Below are positions 49,874 to 60,100 of a DNA stretch of 64,000 bases, piece by piece. Positions within the stretch are counted from its first letter, which is position 1, and the number at the start of each line of letters is the position of its first letter. This stretch comes from Flavobacteriales bacterium (GTDB taxonomy: Bacteria; Bacteroidota; Bacteroidia; Flavobacteriales_F; PHOS-HE28): contig JAMLHB010000003.1 in the NCBI GenBank assembly GCA_023957375.1, forward strand, positions 317,830 through 381,829, in the 5' to 3' direction. Made by a program: the position numbers and the translations under genes. The notes below the pieces were generated by a model, which was given only the letters and a program-made list of their open reading frames with translations, did not search any database and was not told the origin of the DNA.

Positions 49874-49968
49874 ATACCGCTTCCACAGGCAGTAACTATT
49901 CCCCGGCGGAAGCGCGGCAAAAGTAGAAAGTTCCGCAATACGGCAACACCCGGTGATCGGCATGGGGC

Positions 49969-49985
49969 TACTTTCGGTAGTTTCG
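49969..49985 (+). promoter_or_regulatory. two adjacent -7-like boxes before the DUF2723 gene
   Basis: TACTTTCG (49969-49976) and TAGTTTCG (49978-49985) lie back to back, 25-34 nt before the ATG at 50011. Both carry the TTCG variant. Confidence 0.45.
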
Positions 49986-50010
49986 CCGCTTATCGCAGCT
50001 ATCCAACCCC

Positions 50011-53000
50011 ATGAATTTCAAGAAGCTGAACAACCTGACCGGCTGGTTCATTTTCCTGGTTGCCGCTTGGACCTACATCTCCACCATTGAGCCTACGGCG
50101 AGCTTTTGGGATTGCGGGGAGTTCATTGCCACGGCATACAAGCTGGAAGTGGGGCACCCGCCCGGAGCCCCCCTGTTCATGCTATTGGCCCGTTTGGCCG
50201 GTGCCTTTGTGTCTACGGAGAACGTCCCCGTTGCCGTAAACGTGCTCAGCGCCTTGGCCAGTGCCTTTACCATCCTCTTCCTCTTCTGGAGCATCACGCA
50301 CATGGCCTACTACCTGGCCGTTCGCAAGCAGGACGAGGAACTCACCCCGGGCAAGGTCATCGCCATCCTGGGCAGTGGCGTTGTGGGCGCATTGGCCTAC
50401 ACGTGGAGCGATTCGTTCTGGTTCAGCGCCGTGGAGGGGGAAGTCTATGCGCTCTCCTCGTTCTTCACCGCCATCGTGTTCTGGGCCATCCTCAAATGGG
50501 AACGCGAATCGGACAAGCCCCACAATACGCGCTGGCTGATCCTGATCGCCTACCTCATGGGCCTGAGCATCGGCGTGCACCTGCTCAACCTGCTCTGCAT
50601 CCCCGCCATCGCCTTCGTGTACTATTTCAAGAAATACACCGTCACCCGAAAGGGCATCATTTACACCTTCCTCATTTCGGCCCTGATCCTGGGCGCCATC
50701 CAGGCCGTGATCATCCCGGGGATCATCAAGGTGGCCGGCAAATTCGAACTGCTCTTCGTGAACGACTTCGGGCTGCCGTTCAACACCGGCACCTTGGTCT
50801 ATGCCGCCCTTATGATCGCCCTGATCGCCTGGGGCCTGTACCGCACTCAACAAAGCGGAAAAGTGGTGCTCAACACGGTGATCCTCGGCATCACGGTGAT
50901 CTTGGTCGGCTACAGCACCTTCGCCATGGTGGTGATCCGCAGCAAGGCCAACCCGCCCATCGACGAGAACAACCCCGAGAACGTGTTCAACCTGCTGAGC
51001 TACCTCAACCGCGAGCAGTACGGCGACCGCCCCCTGATGATGGGCCAGTTCTGGGGCAGCCAGTTGGCCAACCAGCGCGAGGATGGCAACCCGGTGTACA
51101 CCGCCGTGTGGAAAGTGATGAACGGCAACCGCGTAGACAAGACCTTGTACGATGGGTGGGCGGCGAAGCACTATGTGGAGCAAAGCCCGGACAAGGCCAA
51201 GCTGAAGATCAAGAACGAATACGTGATCACCGATGCGCGCAAGGGCACCGAGCCCGTGTACGACCCGGCCACCACCATGCTCTTCCCGCGCATGTACAGT
51301 TCGCAGGCCAGCCACATCGATGCATACAAGCAGTGGAGCAACTTCAAGGGGGTGGCCGTGCGCACCACCGATCGGGAAGGGAAGCCTACCGTGATCCAAA
51401 AGCCCACCCAGCTGGAGAATTTCCGCTTCTTCACCAATTACCAGGTGAACTGGATGTATTGGCGCTACTTCCTGTGGAATTTCGCCGGCAGGCAGAACGA
51501 CATCCAGGGCCACGGCGGCATCACCGACGGCAATTGGTACACGGGCATCAAGGCCATCGATTCGCAACGCTTGGGCAACCAGGACACCCTGCCGCCGAGC
51601 ATGACCAACAACAAGGGCATGAACAAGCTATTCCTGCTGCCGTTCATCCTCGGGCTGATCGGCCTGGTGTACCAGCTCACGCGCGACGTGCGCAATTGGA
51701 GCGTGGTCATGCTGCTGTTCTTCTTCACAGGCATGGCCATCGTGATCTACCTGAACCAGTACCCTTACCAACCCCGTGAGCGGGACTATGCCTACGTGGG
51801 CTCGTTCTATGCCTTTGCCATCTGGATCGGCCTGGGCGTATACGCGCTATTCGATGCGGCCCGATCCATCACCCGGCGCGAATTGCTCTATGCCGTGGGC
51901 GGAATCTTCGCCATCGCCGCCCTGAAATTCCTGGTGGAAGCCCTCTCCGGCGGAGATCACACGGTGTCGTTCAGCCTGTTCTGGATCGGCTTGGCCAGCG
52001 GGGCCGCCTGTGGCGTGATGTTCTTGCTGCGCAGCCTGCACAACGACCGCGCCAGTGCCGTGGCGGCCACCCTGATCGGGCTGGTGGTGCCCGTGGTGAT
52101 GGTGCGCGCCGAATGGGACGACCACAACCGCAGCAACCGCTTCCCCGCCCGCGACCTGGCGGCGGACTACTTGGAAAGCTGCGCGCCCAACGCCATCCTC
52201 TTCACCAACGGCGACAACGACACCTTCCCCCTGTGGTACGCCCAGGAAGTGGAAGGCATCCGCACCGATGTGCGCGTGGTGAACCTCAGCCTGCTGAACA
52301 CGGACTGGTACATCGACCAGATGCGGCGCAAGGCGTACGAGAGCGACCCCGTGCCCTTCAACATGGACCCCGCCAAGTACCGCCAGGGTACGCGCGACGT
52401 GGTGGCACTGATCCCCAATGAGAAGATCACCGGATACTTAGACCTGAAGCGCGCCATGGAGTTCGCCACGGACGACCGCAACCTGCAGCAGATCTTCCAA
52501 TTGGGCAACAAGGATGCCTACATCCCCGCCCAAAAATTCCGCATTCCGGCCGACAGCGCCTTCTGCTTCGGCCCACAAGGCATGCTTTCCGCAGCGGATA
52601 CCGCCGCCTTCACCGGCGCCTTGGAGTGGACCATCAACAAGCAGTACGTGCTGAAGAACCACTTCCTGATGATGGACCTGCTGGCCAACAATGACTGGAA
52701 GCGGCCCATCTATTTCGCCGTCACCACCGGGCCGGACAGCTACCTGGGCCTGCAGAACTTCTTCCGCTTAGAGGGCCTCACCTACCGCTTGGTTCCGGTC
52801 GCCGAAAAGGCCGCCACCCCTACCACGTATGGCAGCGTGGCCACGGACATCATGTACAACAATGTGGTGAACAAGTTCAAGTGGGGCGGCATGGACTACG
52901 GCCCGGGCGTGTATTTGGACGAGAACGTGCTGCGCATGACCACCAACCTGCGCCTGCAGATCGCCACCCTGGCCAGTGAGCTGGCGGCGGAAGGAAAAAA

Positions 53001-53394
53001 GGCCGAGGCCAAACAGGTGCTGGACCTCGCCCAGGCCAAGATGCCCGAGCACAATGTGCCTTACGACCGCATCATGCTCCCCATCATCGAAGCCTACTAC
53101 CAGTCCGGCGACACCGTCTCGGCCAACCGCCTCAACCAGCGCCTGTTCACCATCATGGACGAAAACATGGCCTGGTACCTCAGCTTGGACCCGGCGTTTG
53201 CCGAGCAGGTGGTGGACGACATGAACATCAGCCAGATGGTGATGGACCGCTTGGCACGGTCCGCGCAGATCAACGGGCAACAGGCCTTGGCCACCAAGCT
53301 CATGGCACGCGCGGCGGAAGTGGATACCCTCTACCAAATGAAGTTGGAGGACATTGCCACGCAGGGTACGCGGACCATCAAGGCGCGGTTCTGA
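50011..53394 (+). CDS. DUF2723 family membrane protein (GT117-like glycosyltransferase)
   Basis: A 1127-residue protein typical of Bacteroidota. The N-terminal DUF2723 domain shows TIEPTASFWDCGEFIATAYK and LEVGHPPGAPLFMLLAR, the signature that links it to protein O-mannosyltransferase-like (GT-C) enzymes. About a dozen helices spread over residues 10-690. A middle hydrophilic part has NQYPYQPRERDYAYVGSFYA and LFTNGDNDTFPLWYAQEVEG. The C-terminal ~170 residues are helical and TPR-like. It probably moves sugar from a lipid carrier in the inner membrane; the acceptor is unknown. It is coupled to the deacetylase gene by a 1-nt overlap (TGATG). Confidence 0.88.
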   Translation: MNFKKLNNLTGWFIFLVAAWTYISTIEPTASFWDCGEFIATAYKLEVGHPPGAPLFMLLARLAGAFVSTENVPVAVNVLSALASAFTILFLFWSITHMAYYLAVRKQDEELTPGKVIAILGSGVVGALAYTWSDSFWFSAVEGEVYALSSFFTAIVFWAILKWERESDKPHNTRWLILIAYLMGLSIGVHLLNLLCIPAIAFVYYFKKYTVTRKGIIYTFLISALILGAIQAVIIPGIIKVAGKFELLFVNDFGLPFNTGTLVYAALMIALIAWGLYRTQQSGKVVLNTVILGITVILVGYSTFAMVVIRSKANPPIDENNPENVFNLLSYLNREQYGDRPLMMGQFWGSQLANQREDGNPVYTAVWKVMNGNRVDKTLYDGWAAKHYVEQSPDKAKLKIKNEYVITDARKGTEPVYDPATTMLFPRMYSSQASHIDAYKQWSNFKGVAVRTTDREGKPTVIQKPTQLENFRFFTNYQVNWMYWRYFLWNFAGRQNDIQGHGGITDGNWYTGIKAIDSQRLGNQDTLPPSMTNNKGMNKLFLLPFILGLIGLVYQLTRDVRNWSVVMLLFFFTGMAIVIYLNQYPYQPRERDYAYVGSFYAFAIWIGLGVYALFDAARSITRRELLYAVGGIFAIAALKFLVEALSGGDHTVSFSLFWIGLASGAACGVMFLLRSLHNDRASAVAATLIGLVVPVVMVRAEWDDHNRSNRFPARDLAADYLESCAPNAILFTNGDNDTFPLWYAQEVEGIRTDVRVVNLSLLNTDWYIDQMRRKAYESDPVPFNMDPAKYRQGTRDVVALIPNEKITGYLDLKRAMEFATDDRNLQQIFQLGNKDAYIPAQKFRIPADSAFCFGPQGMLSAADTAAFTGALEWTINKQYVLKNHFLMMDLLANNDWKRPIYFAVTTGPDSYLGLQNFFRLEGLTYRLVPVAEKAATPTTYGSVATDIMYNNVVNKFKWGGMDYGPGVYLDENVLRMTTNLRLQIATLASELAAEGKKAEAKQVLDLAQAKMPEHNVPYDRIMLPIIEAYYQSGDTVSANRLNQRLFTIMDENMAWYLSLDPAFAEQVVDDMNISQMVMDRLARSAQINGQQALATKLMARAAEVDTLYQMKLEDIATQGTRTIKARF

Positions 53395-54032
53395 TGTTCC
53401 CCGGGCCGGCCCTGCGCCTGCTGGCCAGGTTGGACCGGCGGCTGATCTGGCGCTTGCCTGCGGTGGGCAACAAGGTGTTTCCCACGTTTGACGATGGCCC
53501 GGACCCGCAGGTGACGCCTTGGGTACTGGACACCCTCGCCGCACACGGCGCGCAAGCCACGTTCTTCTGCACAGGCCGGCAAGCCGAGCGCCATCCCGCG
53601 CTCATGGACCGGATCCGCCGGGAAGGGCATGCCGTGGGGCACCACACCTGGAGCCATGCGGATGGCTGGCGCACTTCAACGCGCGCTTGGCAGCGCGATG
53701 TGCTGCGGGCAGCCGGGCACATCGGCGGCGAGCTGTTCCGTCCACCCTACGGGCATCTGCCGCTCGGCCAGACCCGCCCGCTTTGCAAGCGGTTCCGCGT
53801 GGTGATGTGGGACGTGATGGGCTATGACTTCAAGCCGGGACGAAGCGGAGAGGCCTGTGCCCGCCACGTGCTCGGGCAGGTTCGGCCGGGAAGCATCATC
53901 GTGCTGCACGACAATGCCAAGAGCGCCACGTGCCTGCGCGGCGCCCTGCCGACCATCTTGGCGGGGCTCCGCACGAAAGGTCTTCAACCCGCCCCGTTGG
54001 ACGACGGGGTTACAGACCGCTCACAGCGGTGA
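53394..54032 (+). CDS. polysaccharide deacetylase family protein
   Basis: A 212-residue NodB-fold carbohydrate esterase. Motif 1 is TFDDGPDPQVTPWVL (catalytic Asp and metal Asp), motif 2 is VGHHTWSHADG (the two metal His), motif 3 is LFRPPYGHLPL, and the later DVMGYDFKPG and IIVLHDNAKS segments supply the remaining sites. It removes acetyl groups from N-acetylated glycans at the envelope. There is no clear signal peptide, though the first residues may form an amphipathic anchor. It overlaps the convergent OmpA-family gene by 23 nt at its 3' end. Confidence 0.9.
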   Translation: MFPGPALRLLARLDRRLIWRLPAVGNKVFPTFDDGPDPQVTPWVLDTLAAHGAQATFFCTGRQAERHPALMDRIRREGHAVGHHTWSHADGWRTSTRAWQRDVLRAAGHIGGELFRPPYGHLPLGQTRPLCKRFRVVMWDVMGYDFKPGRSGEACARHVLGQVRPGSIIVLHDNAKSATCLRGALPTILAGLRTKGLQPAPLDDGVTDRSQR

Positions 54033-56214
54033 CCTTGTACTCCACCCGCTCGTTCTCGGCATGCTGGGCAGCGGTGCATTCCACTCCTGCACCGCAGGGA
54101 TTGGTCGGCTTTGTGGTGCCATACGCCTGTACCACAAGTTGCTCCTTCCGGATGCCTTTGGCACGCAGGTAGTCTTCGGTCACCTTGGCGCGTGCCTGGG
54201 TCAGTTTCAGTGCCGCATCCGCCCCTAAGCGCGTGTCCGCGTGCACCGCCACTTCAAATTTCAATGCCGGGTTCACCTGCACGCGGTCCGCCAGGGCGTC
54301 CAGTTCGGCCTTGGCCGCGGGGGCCAGGTTGTTGTCGGCACCGGTCCATTTCACATACTTCAACGGCAGCGCGCGCCCCACCTCCACTTCTTCCATGGCC
54401 AAGTCTTCCTTCATCGGGCCCAGTTCAATGATGCCCCGGCTCATGCCCATGGTGGCCACAGGCACGCTGACGGTGAAGAAGCCGGGTTTTTCCAGCATCA
54501 CCTCAAACTGCTCATTGGGCTGCAGGCGGAAGAGGAAGTCACCGCCCGCTTCGGTGGTGCGCACATCGCTGAAGAAGCTGGCCAAGTTCACCACGCTCAC
54601 CTTCACCCCCTCCACAAACCCGATCTTGTCCTTGTACTGCACCGTGCCGCGCAGCCAGATGCCCGCGTCGGGGATCACATGCACATCGCGCGCCACGATC
54701 TGCTGCTGGCCGATGTCTTCGGTGCTGAAATGGACCAGCCCGTCGTAATGGCCGGCCATCCGCGCCCGTATGGCGTACTCCTTGTTCTCCTTCACCGGGA
54801 AGGAATAGCGCCCGTCCGCCGCCGATCGGCCGGTTTCCTCCACGTTCCCGTCGGCATCCAGCAGATCCACCGCTGCATCGGCCACCGGTTGCCCATTATC
54901 ATCGTCCACCACCGTGCCCGTGCACAGGAAGCGCTGCTCCAGCGGGTAGTGCATGGTGAAGGCGTAGAGATCATCGCCACCGGCCCCCCCGGGCCGGTTG
55001 CTGGTGAAATAACCCTTGCTGCCCGCCGGATCGACCACGAAGGCAAAATCATCCTTGGGCCCGTTCACCGGCGCCCCCACGTTGATGGCAAAGGCGAACT
55101 GGCCGTTGGCGCCGCGCTTGGCCGCGAACACGTCCAAGCCGCCCAGCCCGGGCAATCCGTTGCTGGAGAAGTAGAGGGTGCCGTCGGCGGACATGAACGG
55201 AAAGAGCTCGTTGTGCGCGGTGTTCACCCCCGGCCCCAAATTGCGCGGCTCGCCCCATTGCCCGCCCCGGTTCTCGCACACGTAGATGTCCGTGCCGCCA
55301 TAGCCGCCGGGCATGTCGCTGATGAAGAAAAACCAACGGCCATCGGCGGAGATGGCCGGATGGCCGACCGAGCATTCCGGGTTGTTGTACAGGAAGGGGT
55401 CGGACCCCATCCACCCGTCGCCGTCCCGGCGGGCATGAAGGATGCTCAGCCGGTGGATGCCGCTCTTGCCCTTGGCTGCATTGGTGCGCGTGTACCACAG
55501 GGTACCATCCGGGGCCACCACCGCCGGGCCCTCGTGCAGCTTGGAGTTCACGTTCCCCGGCAAGCGCCTTGCGCCAACCAGGTCGCCATCGGCCTGCACA
55601 CCGGCCACATACAGGTCCAGGAAGGGCTGGTGGTCCCACGCGGCGCGCCACTGGATGCCCACGGTGGTATCGCGCGCGGATGCGAAGATCACGCGGTCGG
55701 TGCCGTCCCATGTGGCCGCCAGGTCGTCCATCGGCGAATTGGCCGATACCTGCTTCACGGTAAAGCGGTCCAGGTTGGTGGTGAATTTCCGTGCAAAGTC
55801 CACGATGTTGCTTTTCCTGCCCGCTCCTTCAGGCTGTACCATGCCCAAGTACCGGTCCATCCATTCCTCGGCCTGTTCGTACTTGCCGTTGCCCTTGAGC
55901 GCTTCGGCGTACATGTACAGGTCCTGCGGTTCGCGGTTGAGGAATTTCACCACTTGGCCGTACCAGCGCTCGCCTTCACGGGTGTCCCCCAGCTTCATGG
56001 CGCAGATGGCCAGCCGCTTCACCACGTGCTCGTTCACCGCGCCCAGGTCGGCCGCTTTCATGTACTCCGCCCGGGCTTGTGCATAAGCCATGCGCTGAAA
56101 GTAACGGTCGGCAATGCGCGTGTGTGCTTCCGAATTGCCTTGGGCATGCACGTGTGCCGGGCTTCCCAGGAAGAGTGCCAGCAGCAGCAGGATATGGCCC
56201 AAGTACCGGTTCAT
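54010..56214 (-). CDS. PorE-like T9SS OmpA-family protein (TPR, beta-propeller, CRD, OmpA)
   Basis: A 734-residue envelope protein. It has a signal peptide (ILLLLALFLGSPAHVHA) and then TPR-like helices (ADRYFQRMAYAQARAEYMKA; residues about 30-130). PD40/WD40-type propeller blades follow (SADGRWFFFISDMPGGYGGT, SADGTLYFSSNGLPGLGGLD, GSKGYFTSNRPGGAGGDDLY). Two carboxypeptidase-regulatory-like domains (about 430-610) come next, and a C-terminal OmpA-like peptidoglycan-binding domain (FEVAVHADTRLGADAALKLT, QARAKVTEDYL). This order matches PorE of the type IX secretion system. It follows the PorP/SprF gene with a 1-nt overlap, so the adhesin, SprF-like and PorE-like genes form one operon. Confidence 0.88.
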   Translation of the reverse strand: MNRYLGHILLLLALFLGSPAHVHAQGNSEAHTRIADRYFQRMAYAQARAEYMKAADLGAVNEHVVKRLAICAMKLGDTREGERWYGQVVKFLNREPQDLYMYAEALKGNGKYEQAEEWMDRYLGMVQPEGAGRKSNIVDFARKFTTNLDRFTVKQVSANSPMDDLAATWDGTDRVIFASARDTTVGIQWRAAWDHQPFLDLYVAGVQADGDLVGARRLPGNVNSKLHEGPAVVAPDGTLWYTRTNAAKGKSGIHRLSILHARRDGDGWMGSDPFLYNNPECSVGHPAISADGRWFFFISDMPGGYGGTDIYVCENRGGQWGEPRNLGPGVNTAHNELFPFMSADGTLYFSSNGLPGLGGLDVFAAKRGANGQFAFAINVGAPVNGPKDDFAFVVDPAGSKGYFTSNRPGGAGGDDLYAFTMHYPLEQRFLCTGTVVDDDNGQPVADAAVDLLDADGNVEETGRSAADGRYSFPVKENKEYAIRARMAGHYDGLVHFSTEDIGQQQIVARDVHVIPDAGIWLRGTVQYKDKIGFVEGVKVSVVNLASFFSDVRTTEAGGDFLFRLQPNEQFEVMLEKPGFFTVSVPVATMGMSRGIIELGPMKEDLAMEEVEVGRALPLKYVKWTGADNNLAPAAKAELDALADRVQVNPALKFEVAVHADTRLGADAALKLTQARAKVTEDYLRAKGIRKEQLVVQAYGTTKPTNPCGAGVECTAAQHAENERVEYKVTAVSGL

Positions 56215-57137
56215 CAGAAATAGCGCGGCGATACCATCCGCCCTTTGTTGTACTTGAGGTCGTAGCCCAACATCAGCTCATGCGTGCCCGCATTGTAGGC
56301 GCCCATCCGCGTGGTGGTCATGTCGAAGGCGTAGCCTACGCGCAGTTGCTCGTTCACCTTCAACTGGGCCATCACGCCAAAAGCGTTCCCCCAACGGTAC
56401 ATCGCTCCGAACCAGACCCGTTCGCGCAGCAGGAAATTGGCGTTCACGTCCAGCGAAAGAGGCGCACCCTCCACCGCCCGAAGGGTCAATGAGGGCTTGA
56501 ACTTCAGGTCCTGGTTGACGTCCAGCACATAGCCCGCGATCAGGAAGTAGTGCCGGAATTCCTGGTTAGTGGCCACGGTGCCATCATCGCCGATCTTGTT
56601 CTCCAGCAGCTTGGGGGCGCTTAGGCCCACATAATACCGGGGTGCATGCCAGTACAAGCCGAACCCGAAGTTGGGCAGGGCCTTGCCGCTGATGCTTGCG
56701 TTGTGGGGGTCGGCCTCCACGGTCTTCAGGGCGGCGAGGTCCGCTTGGAAGAAGTTCACGCCTCCGCTCAGGCCGAACGCCAAGCGGGTGCCTGCACCGG
56801 TCTTGATCCGGTAGGCCACGTCAAGGAACGCGCTATTCTGTTTGGCCGGCCCGGCCACGTCGTGGATCAAGTTGCCGCCCAAGGCCAGTTGGTTGCCCGG
56901 GAGCGGGGAATGCACCGATAGTGTTTGCGTGCTGGGGGCACCGGGGAAGCCGAGCCACTGGTGCCTGCTGAGCGCCATGGCCGTCAATACGTCAGCGCTG
57001 CCCGCATAACCCGGGTTGAAGGCCAGCGTGTTGAACATGTATTGGCTGTACATGGGATCCTGCTGGGCGCGCACAACGGGGGCGGCCAGCACCAGGAACA
57101 CCGTGAACAGTGGAATAGGAAGGCTGCGCGGGCTCAT
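56214..57137 (-). CDS. PorP/SprF family T9SS outer-membrane protein
   Basis: A 307-residue outer-membrane barrel. A signal peptide (LPIPLFTVFLVLAAPVVRAQ) is followed by the family start QQDPMYSQYMFNTLAFNPGY, AGS and SRHQWLGFPGAPSTQTLSVH. Closing segments GAYNAGTHELMLGYDLKYNK and VSPRYF fit the family end. SprF-type proteins are needed for secretion and surface anchoring of adhesins with type B C-terminal signals, such as SprB. Its neighbour is just such an adhesin, and their genes overlap by 4 nt (ATGA), so SprF is most likely its dedicated partner. Confidence 0.93.
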   Translation of the reverse strand: MSPRSLPIPLFTVFLVLAAPVVRAQQDPMYSQYMFNTLAFNPGYAGSADVLTAMALSRHQWLGFPGAPSTQTLSVHSPLPGNQLALGGNLIHDVAGPAKQNSAFLDVAYRIKTGAGTRLAFGLSGGVNFFQADLAALKTVEADPHNASISGKALPNFGFGLYWHAPRYYVGLSAPKLLENKIGDDGTVATNQEFRHYFLIAGYVLDVNQDLKFKPSLTLRAVEGAPLSLDVNANFLLRERVWFGAMYRWGNAFGVMAQLKVNEQLRVGYAFDMTTTRMGAYNAGTHELMLGYDLKYNKGRMVSPRYF

Positions 57138-60100
57138 CGGTTCAGGTATACAAAGCCTTTCACGGGTTCGGCGCCATCGCCCAGCTCCAAGATGTAATAG
57201 TAGGTGCCCGAAGAGGCATCGCCCGGCAAGAGTGCTTCAGGCGAGCTGCCATCCCACACCACGCGCACGTTATCGTAACCGGTGGCCCGGTACACTTCGC
57301 CGCCCCAACGGTTGAAAATGACGATGTGGTTGTTGGGGTAGCCCTCAATGCCCGGGATCGTGAACAGGTCATTGACCCCGTCCCCGTTCGGGGTGAAGGA
57401 TTCGGGCACGAACACCGTCTCGGTGAAAGTACATGGCGTGCCGCCCTCCACCGTCACCGGCGCACAGTGGTCGGCATCATCCACCGTGAAGGCATACATC
57501 ACGCTGGTAAGAATGGGTGCACTGGTGAATACGTACGGTGGCTGCGGGCTCAACGTGCCCGCTCCCCCGACCACGGAATACGTGGAGGCAGTGCCCCCGC
57601 TGATGGTGAAGCTCACCACATAGGTGCGGTCCTGTTCATTGCAGGTGCGCTGCACATTGCCCACCTCCACGCCGCCTGCTATGGTGAGCGAAACCAAGGC
57701 ACTGTCCGTCGGGCAACCTGCCACCACCACCCGGTAGCGGTAACGGTATGGGCCGGGCGCAAGGCTGCCGGCATCCACCGATCCGCCTTGCAAGGCGCCG
57801 GAGCCGTCCAGGTCGAGCCAGTCGCCGCCGGACTGCGGGCTGCTCCCCAGCAAGGGGAAGAGCTCCACCATGCCCTCATTGCAAACCCGGGCAGCCCCGT
57901 CCGTTCCGGCATCTGCAGGTTGGTTCACCTGGATGGTGATGTGGGCGGCCGTATCGGCGCAGTACATGCCTCCTTCCAACTGGTAGCTGTACACACCGGG
58001 CGGGTCGGTGGAGGGGTCGAAGAGCGTGTCCGCAGGGGTGCCGTCCGGGGCCAACCAAACACCTCCGCTGTCCGCACCCTGCAGCAGGCTCGCCAGGTCA
58101 ACCGGCAACCCGGTGGCGCACAACGTAACGGTCGTATCCCGGCCGGGGCTGGGATAGGGGGCGATGAAAAGGTCCACGACGCTTTGGATCTGCCCGCAAG
58201 CAATATCCTCCAAGGTATAAACCATGGGGTAGGAGGAGCCGGGCACCAACTGGGTGGCATTGAGGAAGTGGCCGGTGACCGCCCCCACGCCGGTCTGCTC
58301 GCTCCATACCCCGCCGGGATCAGGCGAGCCGCCCAATGACCCGAACAGGTCATATTGTACAAGGGCCCCGCAAATGGTGTCGTTCCCACCGATGCCGGCA
58401 TTGAGCCCCGCGCCGACGTTCACGGTCACGGTGGCCGCTGCCGCGCTGCACGGTGGCGCCCCGGCCACGGTATAGGTGAACACATAGGCCCCCACCGTGG
58501 ATTGGGTGGCATCGAAAAGGCTGTCCGGCAACGGATTGTTGGCGCCGTCCATCCAAGTGCCGTTGGAATCCGCCGTTCCTCCCAGCGCGGCGAACAAATT
58601 CACTGCATCATCCGTGGGGCACACGTTCAGGGTGGCACTGGCGCCTGCTTGCGGGGCCTGTACCTCCACCACCGTGAGCTTAGCCGTGTCATTGGCGCAA
58701 GCACCGGTTCCCAAGCGGATGTACAGGAATACACCGCTGCTGTCAACGGCGGGATTGTACGTGGGCCCGTGCGCCGTGGGCGGCGTGCCGTCCCGCTTCC
58801 ATACCCCACCGTTCTGCGGGCTGCCGGCCAACTGGTCGATCATTTGGAAGGGGCCATCGGCCGAACAGAACGTGTAGCTGTTGTCTTCACCGGCAACTGG
58901 CGCAGGTGCTTCCGAAACGGACACCGTGGCGGTGGCATTGGGACAGGGCGATTGGCCCACGACTGTATACACGTAGCTGCCCGGGGCATCCACTGCGGGG
59001 TTGTAAATGGGGCCGTGGGGCACGGGGTCGCCGGCACTGGGATGGAAAGCCCAGCTACCCCCGGGGTTGGGAAGCCCGCCAAGCCCAACGCCCAAGTTTT
59101 GCGAAGGGCTGTTGGAACAGAACGCCATGGTTCCGTTTTGGCCGGCATTCACGGCGCCAATGATGGAAACATTCACCACTGCGGTGTCCGCCGCACAGCT
59201 GCCAACGGCAGGCACCACGTACTGGTAGGCGCCGGGCGGGGCGGTTTGTGGGTCGATCACGGGGCTGGCCATCGCCCCACCCGCTCCCGGGAAGTACCAT
59301 GTTCCCCCGCCATCATGCACGCCGATGAGCGTGGACAGGTTGATGTTGCCACTGCTGGAACAGGTGGTGATGCTTCCGTCCGTTCCGGCGTTCGGTCCGT
59401 TGAGGATGGACAGCGTGAGGCGGGCGGTATCGGGTGCGCAATTCGCGGAGCCGCTGAGCACGTACTGGAAGTGGAAGAGACCTTCGCCCACTTGCGCCGC
59501 ATTGAGCACACCGTTGAGCAGCCCTGCCTGCGCCGGTGCTTCCTGGGCGGTCCAAACCCCGCCCGGTTGCGGCGTTCCGCCAAGGAGGCCGGTCAGGAAA
59601 ACGTTGCCGCTGGAGCAGATCGTCACCGATGTATCATGACCGGCATCCAGTTCCGGTGTAACGGTCACCGTTACGGTGGCTGTATCACCCGGGCACGGCC
59701 CAACGCCCGCCAGCGTATACCGGAAATGATAAGCTCCTGCCGGTACGCCCGATGGGTTGAACACGCTTCCCGCCAGTTGCCCCGTGCCGTCCACATCGCT
59801 CCAGGCACCCCCGCCCTGCCAGGTTCCGTTGAGGCCTCCGAACAGATTGACCGCCGTTTCGCTGATGCAGGCTGAAAGACTGCCAAATGTGCCCGCGTTC
59901 GGGGGAGGGACCAGGGTGATCTGTACCGTGGCCGATGCCCCCGTGCAGGCCGCGGACCCGGGAACGGTGTACACATAGGCACCGGCAGGGTCACTGGCGG
60001 GGTCGAAGATGGGGCCGTGGGGTACGGGAGATCCGCCGGCTGGCACAAAGGCCCAGTTGCCATTGTTGTCCGGTGTACCGCCAAGCAAGTCCGCAAGCAG

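Noticed and set aside
54241-56223. 660-codon plus-strand open frame
   Set aside because: Antisense shadow of the PorE-like gene, whose domains are clear.
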